From positions 1,984,001 through 2,048,000 of the forward strand of contig NZ_CP037423.1 of NCBI RefSeq assembly GCF_007754155.1: a stretch of DNA of 64,000 bases. Reading direction: 5' to 3'. This stretch comes from Stieleria neptunia (GTDB lineage Bacteria > Planctomycetota > Planctomycetia > Pirellulales > Pirellulaceae). Positions within the stretch are counted from its first letter, which is position 1. Every line of letters starts with the position of its first letter. The notes below the pieces were generated by a model. The model was not told where the DNA came from, searched no databases, and was given only the letters and a program-made list of their open reading frames with translations. Positions 16,298 through 26,043 of this stretch are shown piece after piece. The position numbers and the translations under genes were made by a program.

Positions 16298-17632
16298 TTA
16301 CTCGTGCCGCAGGGCTTCGATCGGGTTCATCCGAGCCGCTCGGATGGCGGGGTACAATCCGCTGACCAATCCGACCAAGACGGCGATCAGGACCGCCAAC
16401 GGGATCGTTTCATAAACGATCGTCGGCTTGGCTTCGCGAATCGCATCGGGCAGGGCGGCGAATTTGTCCGGGAATCCTTCGCGGACGATATAGATCATGC
16501 CTTCATACATCGCCGGGCCGAGAAACCCGAGCAGGATGCCGAGCGCGGCGCCACAGAAACTAAGCACCAACGTCTCGACCAGAAACTGACGCACGATGTC
16601 GACGCGTTTGGCGCCCAAGGCTCGACGGATTCCGATTTCCCGTGTCCGTTCGGTGACGCTGGCCAGCATGATGTTCATGATCCCGATCCCGCCGACGATC
16701 AGCGAGATACAGGCGATCAAGATCCCGATGCCCAGAAACATCAATCGCAGGTTCCGTGCCTGTTCGAGCAATTCCAGGGGGAAGACGACGGCAACATCGC
16801 CCATCTTGGCATGGTTTCGGTCGAGCAATCGTTCGATCATCGCCGCACTCGAACGCACCTCGTCGACGCTGCCGACCTGCAGGGTGATCTGATTGAGTTC
16901 CATGATTTCGATTTGGAACTGTCCGCTGCGGCGGGTCACGATGCGGTCGCCGACGCGGCTGCGAATCGTTTGGATCGGCACGTAGACGTCGGACGAGAAA
17001 TCCTGTGAATCGAGCGATCCGCCGATGGCCGCGGAGGGATTGCGGGGCTCCAGGACGCCGACGACGCGGTAGTAATCCTTGCTTTCGGGGATGTAAACGC
17101 GTTTGCCCAACGGGTCTTCGTAGGGGAACAAGCGTTCGGCGACGCCGGCGGAAACGACGCACACGGTATCGGCGCGAATGCCATCGGCATCACTCAAAAA
17201 TCGGCCGCCACGGTTGCGAATGGCCAGCGTGTTGACGTCGGCGTAGCCGGGCGTGCAACCGACCAACCGCCCATCGATGGTGCGATCACGAAACGCGAAT
17301 TGACGCCGAATCTCTCGAATCGGGACGGCGGTTTTGATCGTCGGGACGCTGGCGAGAATGGTGTCCAAATCGCGTCGCAACAGGCCGTACTGACTGGCGA
17401 ACCCGCCGGCGGCCAACTTTTCTTCCGGCGGTTTTTGGCTGCGAACGATGATCGTGTTCGCACCGAGCGATTCAATCTGCTTTTGAACTTGATCGCTGGC
17501 ACCCTGGCTGACCGCGGTCAACAGGATGACGGCCCAGACACCGATCAAGATGCCGAGCATCGTCAACCCGCTGCGGAGCGGGTGGAGGGCGAGGCTTTTG
17601 ACCCCCAGTCGAAGTGTGCGGAGCCAAATCAT
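16298..17632 (-). CDS. MacB-type ABC transporter permease
   Basis: A 444-residue MacB-like permease with one N-terminal helix (GLTMLGILIGVWAVILLTAV), a MacB periplasmic core domain (about residues 45-260) with SLGANTIIV, and a C-terminal FtsX domain with three helices. The FtsX part includes GIGIMNIMLASVTERTREIG and the conserved IGIRRALGAKRVDIVRQFLV segment that contacts the ATPase. The C-terminus ends in the usual PAIRAARMNPIEALRHE. It is the third gene of a leftward operon (adaptor, ATPase, permease), one base after the ATPase stop. The complex is a mechanotransmission-type exporter rather than a classical importer. The substrate is unknown. Confidence 0.95.
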   Translation of the reverse strand: MIWLRTLRLGVKSLALHPLRSGLTMLGILIGVWAVILLTAVSQGASDQVQKQIESLGANTIIVRSQKPPEEKLAAGGFASQYGLLRRDLDTILASVPTIKTAVPIREIRRQFAFRDRTIDGRLVGCTPGYADVNTLAIRNRGGRFLSDADGIRADTVCVVSAGVAERLFPYEDPLGKRVYIPESKDYYRVVGVLEPRNPSAAIGGSLDSQDFSSDVYVPIQTIRSRVGDRIVTRRSGQFQIEIMELNQITLQVGSVDEVRSSAAMIERLLDRNHAKMGDVAVVFPLELLEQARNLRLMFLGIGILIACISLIVGGIGIMNIMLASVTERTREIGIRRALGAKRVDIVRQFLVETLVLSFCGAALGILLGFLGPAMYEGMIYIVREGFPDKFAALPDAIREAKPTIVYETIPLAVLIAVLVGLVSGLYPAIRAARMNPIEALRHE

Positions 17633-17633
17633 C

Positions 17634-18455
17634 TTAACGGTCGACCTCTTTCAGCAGTTGCTCGACATGCTTGCGTTGGAAATCTCGTGCGGCTTTGCGC
17701 GAGTCTTCGTCGTTGATTTCGTCTTTGTGCAGTTTTCCGTCTTTGAGACGCACGACGCGCTTGGCCCGCGCGGCGACGAAATCTTCGTGGGTGACCAGGA
17801 TGATCGTGCGTCCCTCTTCGTTGAGCTGATCGAAAATCGTCAGGATTTCTTCGGTGGTGACGGAGTCCAGGTTTCCGGTCGGTTCGTCGGCGAGCACAAA
17901 GTACGGGTCGTTGACCAGTGAGCGGGCGATTGCCACGCGCTGCTGTTGCCCCCCGGACAATTGCGTGGGGCGGTGATCCAGGCGGTCTCCCAATCCGACA
18001 CGTTCGGCCAGTTCGATCGAACGGGCGCGTTCCTTGGCGCCGATGTTGCCCTGGTAATACAGCGGCACCTGGATGTTCTCGACGACACTCAGCTGTTGGA
18101 TCAGGTTGTAGGATTGAAACACGAACCCGATCCGCTCGGAACGGATCTCGGCGAGTTCATCATCACTCATCGTGGCGATGTCGTCGTCACCGAGCATCAA
18201 CGAGCCCTTGGTCGGTTTGTCCAGGCAACCGAGCAGGTTGAGCAGTGTACTTTTTCCGCTCCCCGACGGCCCCATGATCGCGACGTAGTCGCCTTCGGGG
18301 ACGTCAAAGGAGACACCCCGCAGGGCTTTCACGGTTTCGCTTTTGAGCACGTAGTGCTTTTGCAGGTCTCGGATCGAGGTGGCCAGGCGTTTCGGCGTGG
18401 TCGCGCCGCCGCTCGGATCGGCCTCGGAGGACCGGTAGGCATCAGTCATCGACAT
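17634..18455 (-). CDS. MacB/LolD-type ABC transporter ATPase
   Basis: A 273-residue ATP-binding subunit with Walker [11 protein letters not shown]-loop [14 protein letters not shown], signature [15 protein letters not shown], Walker [14 protein letters not shown] and H-loop ILVTHED. The sequence around the P-loop ([20 protein letters not shown]) is characteristic of the MacB/LolD/FtsE group. A charged, possibly coiled C-terminal tail of ~40 residues ([20 protein letters not shown]) extends beyond the usual end. It begins seven bases after the adaptor stop and ends one base before the permease, so the three are surely co-expressed. Confidence 0.96.
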   Translation of the reverse strand: MSMTDAYRSSEADPSGGATTPKRLATSIRDLQKHYVLKSETVKALRGVSFDVPEGDYVAIMGPSGSGKSTLLNLLGCLDKPTKGSLMLGDDDIATMSDDELAEIRSERIGFVFQSYNLIQQLSVVENIQVPLYYQGNIGAKERARSIELAERVGLGDRLDHRPTQLSGGQQQRVAIARSLVNDPYFVLADEPTGNLDSVTTEEILTIFDQLNEEGRTIILVTHEDFVAARAKRVVRLKDGKLHKDEINDEDSRKAARDFQRKHVEQLLKEVDR

Positions 18456-18462
18456 GTCCGGT

Positions 18463-20268
18463 TCAACCTCCCGACCGCTGGCGGATCATCGTCATGATTT
18501 CAGCGCGGGTGATGGCACCATCGCCGTCGCTATCGGCGGCGGAGATGCGATCTCGCATACTGGGATCGAGCGAACTGAGTTCTTCGGCGGAAATCGTGCC
18601 GTCTCCATCTTGATCACCGCTTTCCATCATCCGGGAAACGATCGTCGCCGGGTCGGGTCGGCCGCCACCGCCACCGGGTCCACCGCCTGGGCGTCCCGCT
18701 CCGCCGGGGCCGCCTGGGCGTCCGCCGCCGCCGGGACCGTCTTCGACTTGGACGGGTTTGGCATTGGGATCGACATTGGCGATTTCACGCATCTCGCTGT
18801 TGTCGTCGGCGGAGACGTCGGGCAAATTCATCAGATTCAGATGCTCGCGAAGATTGAGCACCACCATTTCGCCCTCTTTGAGGCCATCCTGGATCGTTGC
18901 CATCGTGTCATTGGTCGCGCCGATGGTGACTTCGGTGGTTCGGAATGATTCCGGTCCGTCCTTGACCAACGCGAACATGCGGTTGTCGTGTTCGTACAGC
19001 CCTTGGATGGGCATTTGGATGGCGTCTTCGAGTTGCTGGACAAAAATCTGAACCTCCGCGGTCATCCCGGTACGGATATTTTCCGGCGGATTCAAGATAT
19101 CGACCAAGACCGCATACTCCTTGATGCCGGAGCTGGTAAAGCTACTCGGTTCGGCATAACGATTGACCTTGGTCACGCGGCCTTTGAGGGTCAGTCCGGG
19201 GATCGAGGAAACGGCAATTTTGACCGCCATGCCTTCTTTGATCAGCGTGATTCGCGATTCGTTGACCTTGCTTTTGACCTGCATCTTGCTGGGGTCCGGC
19301 AGATAAATGATCTCCTGGCGTTCTCGGACTGACGCCCCGGCTTCGACCACAAATTCGGCGTTCCCGCCGCGGCTGCTGTACTTGTTGGCGTGAACGACGA
19401 CGCCCGCCGCCGGGGCCGTCATGATGCAATTCTTGATTTGCTGTTCGGTATCGGCCAATTGAATCTGTTGTTCCAGCAGCTCACTTTCATAGGCGGTCAA
19501 CTGGGCCTGGGCGGCTTCGATGTCGCTGTCGAACTGGACCAGCATTTTTTTCTTGGTCAGGTTCTGAAGCACGCGGAGCCGGCCCTCGGCGGCTTCGAGT
19601 TCATTGCGTGCCTTGGCGACGGCGAACTTGTCGGCATCCAGCTGCAGCGACTTGATCAGCCCCTTGGCGACCAAACGCTGGCTGCTTTCGAGGGCCTTTT
19701 GGGCTTTGACCAAATCCTGTTCGGCGATCAGTTTTTCATTTTGGATCGCACGTTCGTCGGTCATGTAGACGCCTTCCAGGTATTCCTGGCGGGCGATTTT
19801 GGCTTGCTCGACCTGGGCCTTGGCCGTGGTCACGTTGGCCTCGGCGGCGATCACGCGGATCTTGTCTTCGTTGAGTGTTTGTTCCAGTTGCGACGAGTCC
19901 AGCTCAACCAATTTGTCGCCTTCTTCCACACGGGCGCCCTCATCGATCACCCACAAGATCGATGTGCCGCCGGTGCCGCTGCCCCGAGACTTGACCAGAC
20001 AGATCACTTCGATGTTGCTGCTGCTCTCGATTTCGCCTTGTTCCAGCACGATGTGGTCGAACGGCCCCTTGACGACATTCGCCGTGATCAACTCGCCGGT
20101 GTTGATCCCCTCGCCACCGCCAAAGAACAGGGCGTAGCCGATTCCGCCGAGAACTCCGGCGATCACCAAACAGGCCACCACGGCTCCTAGAGCACCGCCA
20201 CGACGCGGGCGCAGCGGCGAAAAACGGGGAAACGGTGTGCTCTCAGCGGGGCGCGGATTCAATTTCAT
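18463..20268 (-). CDS. MacA-like periplasmic adaptor with C-terminal EF-hand pair
   Basis: 601 residues from ATG 20268 (MKLNPRPAES). A signal anchor lies at about residues 25-50 (GALGAVVACLVIAGVLGGIG). Then come a lipoyl/biotinyl-like hairpin (IDEGARVEEGDKLVELDSSQ), a long alpha-hairpin coiled coil (about 110-270), and a beta-barrel region with INRTG-like ILNPPENIRTGMTAEVQIFV. This is the membrane-fusion protein of the MacAB-type operon. Unusually, a Gly/Pro/Arg linker (about 505-535) leads to two EF-hand loops, DQDGDGTISAEE and DSDGDGAITRAE, each with the full set of calcium ligands. Calcium may therefore tune the exporter; that is inference. Confidence 0.93.
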   Translation of the reverse strand: MKLNPRPAESTPFPRFSPLRPRRGGALGAVVACLVIAGVLGGIGYALFFGGGEGINTGELITANVVKGPFDHIVLEQGEIESSSNIEVICLVKSRGSGTGGTSILWVIDEGARVEEGDKLVELDSSQLEQTLNEDKIRVIAAEANVTTAKAQVEQAKIARQEYLEGVYMTDERAIQNEKLIAEQDLVKAQKALESSQRLVAKGLIKSLQLDADKFAVAKARNELEAAEGRLRVLQNLTKKKMLVQFDSDIEAAQAQLTAYESELLEQQIQLADTEQQIKNCIMTAPAAGVVVHANKYSSRGGNAEFVVEAGASVRERQEIIYLPDPSKMQVKSKVNESRITLIKEGMAVKIAVSSIPGLTLKGRVTKVNRYAEPSSFTSSGIKEYAVLVDILNPPENIRTGMTAEVQIFVQQLEDAIQMPIQGLYEHDNRMFALVKDGPESFRTTEVTIGATNDTMATIQDGLKEGEMVVLNLREHLNLMNLPDVSADDNSEMREIANVDPNAKPVQVEDGPGGGGRPGGPGGAGRPGGGPGGGGGRPDPATIVSRMMESGDQDGDGTISAEELSSLDPSMRDRISAADSDGDGAITRAEIMTMIRQRSGG

Positions 20269-20467
20269 AAGAAAACCGTAGAAACGGAGGGCAGGATGTC
20301 TTTGGGGGCGGGATGTCAAAGCACACAAGCCGGTTGCGAGAAGGGGTCCATTTGATGAAACCGTGGTTCCGGCAAATGGTTCCGCTCACATCCAAATTTC
20401 AGCCATTGAAGTGCTTCAACGTATGCGGTCTTGCGGATCGGTGACCAACGACCGCCAAACCAGACCG

Positions 20468-20539
20468 AGGTGCCAGGAGACAGGTGCCAGGAGACAGGTG
20501 TCGGGGGACAGATGTCGGTGGACAGAGATCTCGGGGGAC
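20468..20539. repeat. Degenerate 14-bp tandem repeat
   Basis: Two exact units AGGTGCCAGGAGAC are followed by diverged units AGGTGTCGGGGGAC, AGATGTCGGTGGAC and a 16-bp variant. The array sits between the adaptor start (20268) and the LplA-like stop (20671). No gene is recognised in 20269-20670. Confidence 0.85.
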
Positions 20540-20670
20540 AGGGCTTGGCTTGGGTGGGGCGAATGCGACCTGCGACAGGCCAACGCCTGCGACCACAATC
20601 GTCCCACATGGTAGTCTACTCCGGTGACAAAGGGGACAATGCTAAAACTTGTCGTCGACCGGGCGAATTT

Positions 20671-21399
20671 TCAGTGCCGGAAACGCCAGTCTTCGCAACT
20701 GTAACGTTTTGACACCAACTCGACCGCGCGGGCCATGATGGCCTCGGGGACCTGGCCCGACGGCGGATCGAATCGCTGGGCGAAATCGAACCCGGCGGCC
20801 AAATCATCCGCCAGCGTCGCAGGATTCAACGGGACATTGGTGATAAAGGACTGGTGATCGCGGCCGTCGCGATAGTCGGGCTGGCGGGGGGCGAAAGCTA
20901 AACACCTCGCCACGTTTTCCAAATCGGCCGCGTATAAAACGGTCCCGTGGTAGAGCACGTGGCTGCGTGTGATCCGCAACGCATTGCCGGAAAACTTGCG
21001 ATTGCGCCAGGTCAAATCGCAAATCCCCTGGAGCCGGATCTCGGGCAACTGACGTTGCGCCGCCGTCAGCACTCGCTGCATCACAAACGTGTGGGCTTCG
21101 TCGATTTTTGCCAGATGGGGAGCATGCTCCAACGACAGCACGACACTGTACATCAGACAACCCGGCCCGCCGACGATGGACGCCCCACCACTGCAGCGGC
21201 GATAGATTCCGATGCCGTGGCGATCGCAGTGCTCGCGGTCGGTCTCACGATCCGCCTTGGATGATCGCCCCAACACGACCGTCGGGTTGGGAAATTCCCA
21301 CGTCCGAAAACTGGGGCCGATCTCGCCCGATTCGGCCCCCATCAGAAACGCCTCATCCAACGCCAGCAACATCGCAGGGTCCAACACGGTTCCTCTCAC
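20671..21399 (-). CDS. Lipoate-protein ligase A/octanoyltransferase family protein
   Basis: About 242 residues from GTG 21399, which overlaps the upstream permease stop as GTGA; GTG 21387 and ATG 21372 are alternatives. Family motifs are FRTWEFPNPTVVLGRSSK, the ligand loop YRRCSGGASIVGGPGCLMYS and KFSGNALRITRSHVLYHGTV, which correspond to the RR.SGG and K.GN.Q motifs of the BPL/LplA/LipB fold. Such enzymes attach or transfer lipoate or octanoate to a carrier lysine. The coupling to an ABC permease gene is unusual, because lipoylation genes normally sit with dehydrogenase components. The function could be a divergent acyltransferase. Confidence 0.8.
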   Translation of the reverse strand: MRGTVLDPAMLLALDEAFLMGAESGEIGPSFRTWEFPNPTVVLGRSSKADRETDREHCDRHGIGIYRRCSGGASIVGGPGCLMYSVVLSLEHAPHLAKIDEAHTFVMQRVLTAAQRQLPEIRLQGICDLTWRNRKFSGNALRITRSHVLYHGTVLYAADLENVARCLAFAPRQPDYRDGRDHQSFITNVPLNPATLADDLAAGFDFAQRFDPPSGQVPEAIMARAVELVSKRYSCEDWRFRH

Positions 21400-24300
21400 G
21401 TTCCCCTCAGCGATTCCAACAGCGGCATCCGGACGACTTTGAACGCGGCAATCAGCCCCGCGATCAATCCAAACACGACGATCGCAAGCACCACGACGAT
21501 CGGTTCCAGGATCGGTGGCCGCACCCCGCCCGCCAGGGCATGGGGCAGCACCGCGACGACCGCACAGGCGACGCCGCAACCGATGCCGATCAATAACAGG
21601 GACGCGGTTTCCCCCATCACCATCGCCGCCAAGCGGACTTGGGTGAACCCGATCGCCCGCATCACGGCTAGCTCGTTGCGGCGCTCGAGCACGTTGCGCA
21701 GTTGCGCGATCGCCAACCCGACGGTGCCCAACAACAGCCCCAATCCGCCCAGACTTTGAAACGTTCTCAAGTACGTGTTCTGAACCGCCATCATGCCGCT
21801 GAGCACTTGGCGGGCATCGGAAACGTCGAAACCGATGTCGCCCAGACGGGTTTCCATGGCCGAGGCGATCGCGTCGGAGGGTTGACCGTCGGTGTTGATC
21901 AACACATAGCGATAGCCGCTGATCTCAGGAAACGAGGATTCAAAATTGGTCTCCCCGACGATCAGCCGACCTTGCAACAGGGAGTTTTCGAGCAATCCGA
22001 CGACCTCGAAATGCAGCGTGCGGTTGTCATAGACGAACGCCTTGCGCTCGCCGATCCCCTTGATCATCTGCAAGCTCCACATCGCCGTGTTCTGATCGAC
22101 GATCATCGGAATCGGATCGTCTTGGCTGCCGCTCGCTTTGCGGCCGAGCAACGACCACGCCGTTTGGCCTTCGACATCGGGGTCGGCCGACGCGTAGAAG
22201 CGGAACCTGCCCAGCGATTCGGCGGCCTGATCGGGAATGCCCAGCACGGTCGGTTCGGTGGCTTGGTAAAGATTGTTGCAACTGGCGTCTTGTCCGCTGC
22301 GGACACGCAGTGAAACGATCGTGGCCGATGAAACGAGTTTGGCGTCGTTCCCCAACAGCCCCCTCTGGACGTCGGCGTCGGCCAGATCTTCGTACAACGG
22401 CTGAGCGGTCTCGGCGACCAGATCAAACCCGCCGGTGCCTTCATCGGAAGGTTGCAATCGAAACGCGGTGATCGCGACGATCAAAAACGATGCGGTCGCC
22501 ATCAACCCGATCGTCAACGTGCTCCGCAGCGGCGCCCGCGTCGAGTTGCTGCGGGCCAGTCGGCCGAGTGAATAGCCGGGAGCGGAATCGTGATCGCGTT
22601 TGGATTTTCGCAACCCTTCGTAGACCAGCATCAAGATCGCAATCAACAACAACATCCCACCGCCGACGAATCCGCCGGCGGCAGTTTGGCCACCCGACAT
22701 CGCCCCCGCGATGCCTGCGCCGATCGCCATCACGAACAACGCGATCGCAATCCGACGCGGCCACGAGCTGATGTTTTTTTCCGCCTGGACTTCATCCGAT
22801 GCGTCCGCGCCACGCAACAACGTGACGGCTTGGTTGTTCAGCATCGAACGCAACGTCCACCACAGTGTGCCCGCCCCGATCAACAATCCGACCAACCCGC
22901 CGCCGATCAGACTTTGCGGGGTCGCATGGAAGGTGAGAAACGGGACGGTGACCGCGCCGACCCAGTAGGTCCGCAGCGCCGCCAAGACCGCGTGGGCGTA
23001 GCCGACGCCACCGGCCACCCCCAGCAACACGCCGATCAACGCAATCACCACGCCTTCGCCGAGAAAAAAACGTGAGACTTGCTTGCGCTGCAATCCGATC
23101 GCCATCAACGTCCCCAGTTCACGGCCGCGGCGGACCAGCCCCAACCGGAACAACATCGCGATCAACATCACGGCCGAAAAGATCACAAAAAAGCTGAGCG
23201 CCAGAAACAGCCCGTCAAACGGCGTGGTGCCTTTGGACGCGGCCAATTGATCCGCCCGAATCGGACGCGGATGCCAACCGAGTTCCGGCAAGACGGGCTG
23301 GAGCGCCGCAACCACCTGTGTTCGCAACGCATCGACGTCGGCGGCGACCGTCGGATCGATTCGCAATCCGGTCGTTTCACCGAACCGGCTGCCGAACAAG
23401 CGTTGTCCGTCGGCCAGCGGGATGAAGGCCTTGGGGGTCAGCCGATGGTTTTTCCAATAGTTGTCGTCTTCGGCCGGCACGTCACGCGTCAATTCGAACG
23501 GCGTGTCCCAATCACTCATCGAATCTTGGTCGGTCACGCCGGGAACCGTGGGGGTCAAATTGGGATCGTTGTAGCGCGTCGGTTCACGGTCAAACACCGC
23601 GGGACGGCTGCGGAAATAACGTTTGGCCGGCTCGGTGATCGGCACGATTCCGGTGACGACGGCCTGAAACGTGCGCTCGATTTCCTTTCCGTTTTCGACT
23701 TCCGGTTCGAAGTAGGCGATCCGAAGACTGGCCCCCACGTCGACGCCGAGGCGTTCGGCGGTCCATGAGTTGATCACCATCGGGACGACATCGTCGTCCG
23801 GATCCGAATCGCCGAAATCCAACGGCAGCTCGGGCGATGAATCGATCGCCGTGATCGTGCTGTACGTCACCGTCGCCGATGCTTCCCCGCGATCGTCGAG
23901 TGTTTCGATGGCGTTGGCCAAGTAGGTCATCGCCGGAGTCACCGAACCGTTCGGCAGGGCTGCGGTGATCGTTTCGACGGCGGTGTCGTCCAGCATCAAC
24001 CGATCGCTGGTGACGCTGTAGTAATCAAAAATCGTCTGGTCTTGGAAGGTCTTGGTGACGCGTTCCAATTGCAGCCCCAGGTCGGACAGGCCGACGCGAA
24101 TTTTTTCAGGATCGATCGCGACCGACGCCAACGCGACGTTTGCTTGTCCCTCACGCTCCAGGACTTCGCCGATGACGTCGCGCGACAGAAACACGTTCTT
24201 CGGCGTCGCTTGGGCCGGCGAGAGTGAAAACCGTGCCAGGCCGCGATCGGGCAGAATGTCGACCACCGTCAGCCGCGGAATCCCCTCGGTTTGAACGTCA

Positions 24301-24851
24301 CGCCGACCGAGCGGGCTGTCCGCCGGCACCGCCTGTTCGACCGGCAAACGCACCGTGACCTGATCACCGACCTGAACGCCCAGTTCCACCGCCAACGCTT
24401 CGGTCAAGACGATCGAATCGTCGCCCGGCATCGTCGTGGGCGAAACCCCGGAAACGTCCAGATCCCAGAACGACTGGTCGCAGCCGATCGTCTGAACCGC
24501 GCCGGCACGACGCGATTCGGCCGACCCGACGGTTTCGATGACCGCGCGGTCGAACAGCAACACCGTCGCCAATTGCGTGGGATCCACGCCCAACGTCGTG
24601 GCGGCGTTGTCAGCGGCAAAGAACCCGCCGGGGGCGAGAACCGACTCGATCTTGCCCAGTCGTTGGACCGTCAGGCCACGCAGACTGCCCCGCATCGAAT
24701 CGCCGACCAGCAAGGCGCCGACGATCACTGCCGTCGCAATGGCGACCCCCAACGCGACCGCCAACGACGTCCGCCAGTTGTAACGGACACCGGAAACAAC
24801 CATCGAACCGGCACTCAATCGGGCAGGCGCGGCGGGAGGCGGAGGGTTCAT
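21396..24851 (-). CDS. Large FtsX/MacB-family ABC permease (1151 aa)
   Basis: An 1151-residue membrane protein of the duplicated FtsX type. It has an N-terminal helix (SLAVALGVAIATAVIVGALLVGD) and a periplasmic domain of ~600 residues. A helix cluster follows at about 640-800, including the LVRRGRELGTLMAIGLQRKQVSRFF coupling segment. A second periplasmic domain precedes a C-terminal FtsX cluster containing RNVLERRNELAVMRAIGFTQ. The two coupling segments imply that one polypeptide supplies both permease halves for an ATPase dimer. No ATPase gene lies in this transcription unit; the nearest is at 17634, or the partner is elsewhere. The adaptor gene at 25078 lies just upstream and the LplA-like gene overlaps downstream. 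Confidence 0.9.
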   Translation of the reverse strand: MNPPPPAAPARLSAGSMVVSGVRYNWRTSLAVALGVAIATAVIVGALLVGDSMRGSLRGLTVQRLGKIESVLAPGGFFAADNAATTLGVDPTQLATVLLFDRAVIETVGSAESRRAGAVQTIGCDQSFWDLDVSGVSPTTMPGDDSIVLTEALAVELGVQVGDQVTVRLPVEQAVPADSPLGRRDVQTEGIPRLTVVDILPDRGLARFSLSPAQATPKNVFLSRDVIGEVLEREGQANVALASVAIDPEKIRVGLSDLGLQLERVTKTFQDQTIFDYYSVTSDRLMLDDTAVETITAALPNGSVTPAMTYLANAIETLDDRGEASATVTYSTITAIDSSPELPLDFGDSDPDDDVVPMVINSWTAERLGVDVGASLRIAYFEPEVENGKEIERTFQAVVTGIVPITEPAKRYFRSRPAVFDREPTRYNDPNLTPTVPGVTDQDSMSDWDTPFELTRDVPAEDDNYWKNHRLTPKAFIPLADGQRLFGSRFGETTGLRIDPTVAADVDALRTQVVAALQPVLPELGWHPRPIRADQLAASKGTTPFDGLFLALSFFVIFSAVMLIAMLFRLGLVRRGRELGTLMAIGLQRKQVSRFFLGEGVVIALIGVLLGVAGGVGYAHAVLAALRTYWVGAVTVPFLTFHATPQSLIGGGLVGLLIGAGTLWWTLRSMLNNQAVTLLRGADASDEVQAEKNISSWPRRIAIALFVMAIGAGIAGAMSGGQTAAGGFVGGGMLLLIAILMLVYEGLRKSKRDHDSAPGYSLGRLARSNSTRAPLRSTLTIGLMATASFLIVAITAFRLQPSDEGTGGFDLVAETAQPLYEDLADADVQRGLLGNDAKLVSSATIVSLRVRSGQDASCNNLYQATEPTVLGIPDQAAESLGRFRFYASADPDVEGQTAWSLLGRKASGSQDDPIPMIVDQNTAMWSLQMIKGIGERKAFVYDNRTLHFEVVGLLENSLLQGRLIVGETNFESSFPEISGYRYVLINTDGQPSDAIASAMETRLGDIGFDVSDARQVLSGMMAVQNTYLRTFQSLGGLGLLLGTVGLAIAQLRNVLERRNELAVMRAIGFTQVRLAAMVMGETASLLLIGIGCGVACAVVAVLPHALAGGVRPPILEPIVVVLAIVVFGLIAGLIAAFKVVRMPLLESLRGT

Positions 24852-25040
24852 CGCAGGCTTCGTTGATGTTCGAGAAATCCGGACAATTCAATGCGGTCGA
24901 TTGTCCGCCAACGAAGGCGATGACGCAACGCGTCTGTGAGGGAGGTGGGAGGAGCGGCGGAGAGGGCAGGAAAATCGGGGGCAGAAAAATGGGTGGGAGC
25001 AGGACGAGAAGGAGAGACAGGAAAATGGATGACAAGAAAA

Positions 25041-25075
25041 CCTGAAACCTGAAACCTGAAACCTGAAACCTGAAA
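25041..25075. repeat. Heptanucleotide tandem repeat (CCTGAAA)x5
   Basis: Five exact CCTGAAA units lie immediately 3' of the adaptor stop codon (25078-25080). The adjoining 24870-25040 stretch is purine-rich on the plus strand (agaaaaatggg, aggaaaat) and resembles degenerate units of the 3201 and 59150 minisatellites. Confidence 0.95.
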
Positions 25076-25077
25076 CC

Positions 25078-26043
25078 TTATTCCACCAGCAACGCTCCCG
25101 AGGCTCCGGATCCGATCTTTCCGTCGGGGTTGTCGACGGTCGCCCAGAGGCGGACTTGGCCGGTGACGGGGTGCAGTTCGGGGGAGACGAAGGTGACGCG
25201 GCCGCGGAGGGGCTCGCCGTCGCTGGCCCCGGCGGGCGTGAACTCGACGGCGCGTCCGACCAGTTGCGGGCCGTGCTGCTTGCCGTCGACAAAGCCTTCG
25301 ACGCGAATCGGGTCGAGGGACAGGATGCGGACGATCGGTTCGCCGGCGTCGACCCACTCGCCGGGTTGCACGTCGATTTCCGCGACCATGCCATCGACAC
25401 CCGTCCGCACGGTGTGCTGCTCCAGTCGAGTCTGGGCGATCGAAACGGCGGCCTGTTTTTCCACGGCGGCGGCCGCGGCGACCATCAAGTCGTGCTGGGC
25501 TTGCTCGATCGCCAACGCGGCCTGATCGACTTTCAAGCGAATTTCTTCCAGCTCAAACTCGCTGACCGCCCCCGGATAAGCCTGGTTGGCCAATCGGCTT
25601 TGCTGCATCTCATGCTCACGGACTTGCAAGGTCCGTTTGGCGTATCGCAAATTGACGTCGTTGTCGCTTTCCAAGCGGGCGGCGTCCAAAGCGGCTTTGG
25701 CGGCGATCAGTTCTTTTTCCGCCAGGTCTGCTCGCAAACGGACCAGCACCGCATCGGCTTGCACCTGATCGCCTTCCTGCACGGCGACCGATGAAACGAC
25801 CCCGGACAACGGCGCGGCGATGAATGCGTTTTTGATCAGCGAGGTCTGGGCGCCTTCGATCACTAATGCATCCGAGGGTGACGCGGCGTCTGCATCGGCA
25901 TCGATGTCGACCGCTTTGTCGGCCTGTGCGGTGACGTTGCCGCCCACAAGGATCATCGAGGAAACGATCGTGAGTGCAAAACCGGCGATCCGAATCACCG
26001 AACGAATCGAACGAAGCCGGGGGTGAGAGATCGTCATGGACAT
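25078..26043 (-). CDS. HlyD/RND-type periplasmic adaptor (membrane fusion protein)
   Basis: 321 residues. An uncleaved or cleaved N-terminal signal (VIRIAGFALTIVSSMILVGG) is followed by a lipoyl half-motif (APLSGVVSSVAVQEGDQVQA), a coiled-coil hairpin (about residues 105-205) and the second lipoyl half (VRTGVDGMVAEIDVQPGEWV). A barrel domain follows, ending WATVDNPDGKIGSGASGALL. It is shorter than the adaptor at 18463 and has no EF-hands. It lies upstream of and on the same strand as the 1151-residue permease, with ~226 bp of repeat-rich spacer, so the pair may form an export system. Confidence 0.88.
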   Translation of the reverse strand: MSMTISHPRLRSIRSVIRIAGFALTIVSSMILVGGNVTAQADKAVDIDADADAASPSDALVIEGAQTSLIKNAFIAAPLSGVVSSVAVQEGDQVQADAVLVRLRADLAEKELIAAKAALDAARLESDNDVNLRYAKRTLQVREHEMQQSRLANQAYPGAVSEFELEEIRLKVDQAALAIEQAQHDLMVAAAAAVEKQAAVSIAQTRLEQHTVRTGVDGMVAEIDVQPGEWVDAGEPIVRILSLDPIRVEGFVDGKQHGPQLVGRAVEFTPAGASDGEPLRGRVTFVSPELHPVTGQVRLWATVDNPDGKIGSGASGALLVE

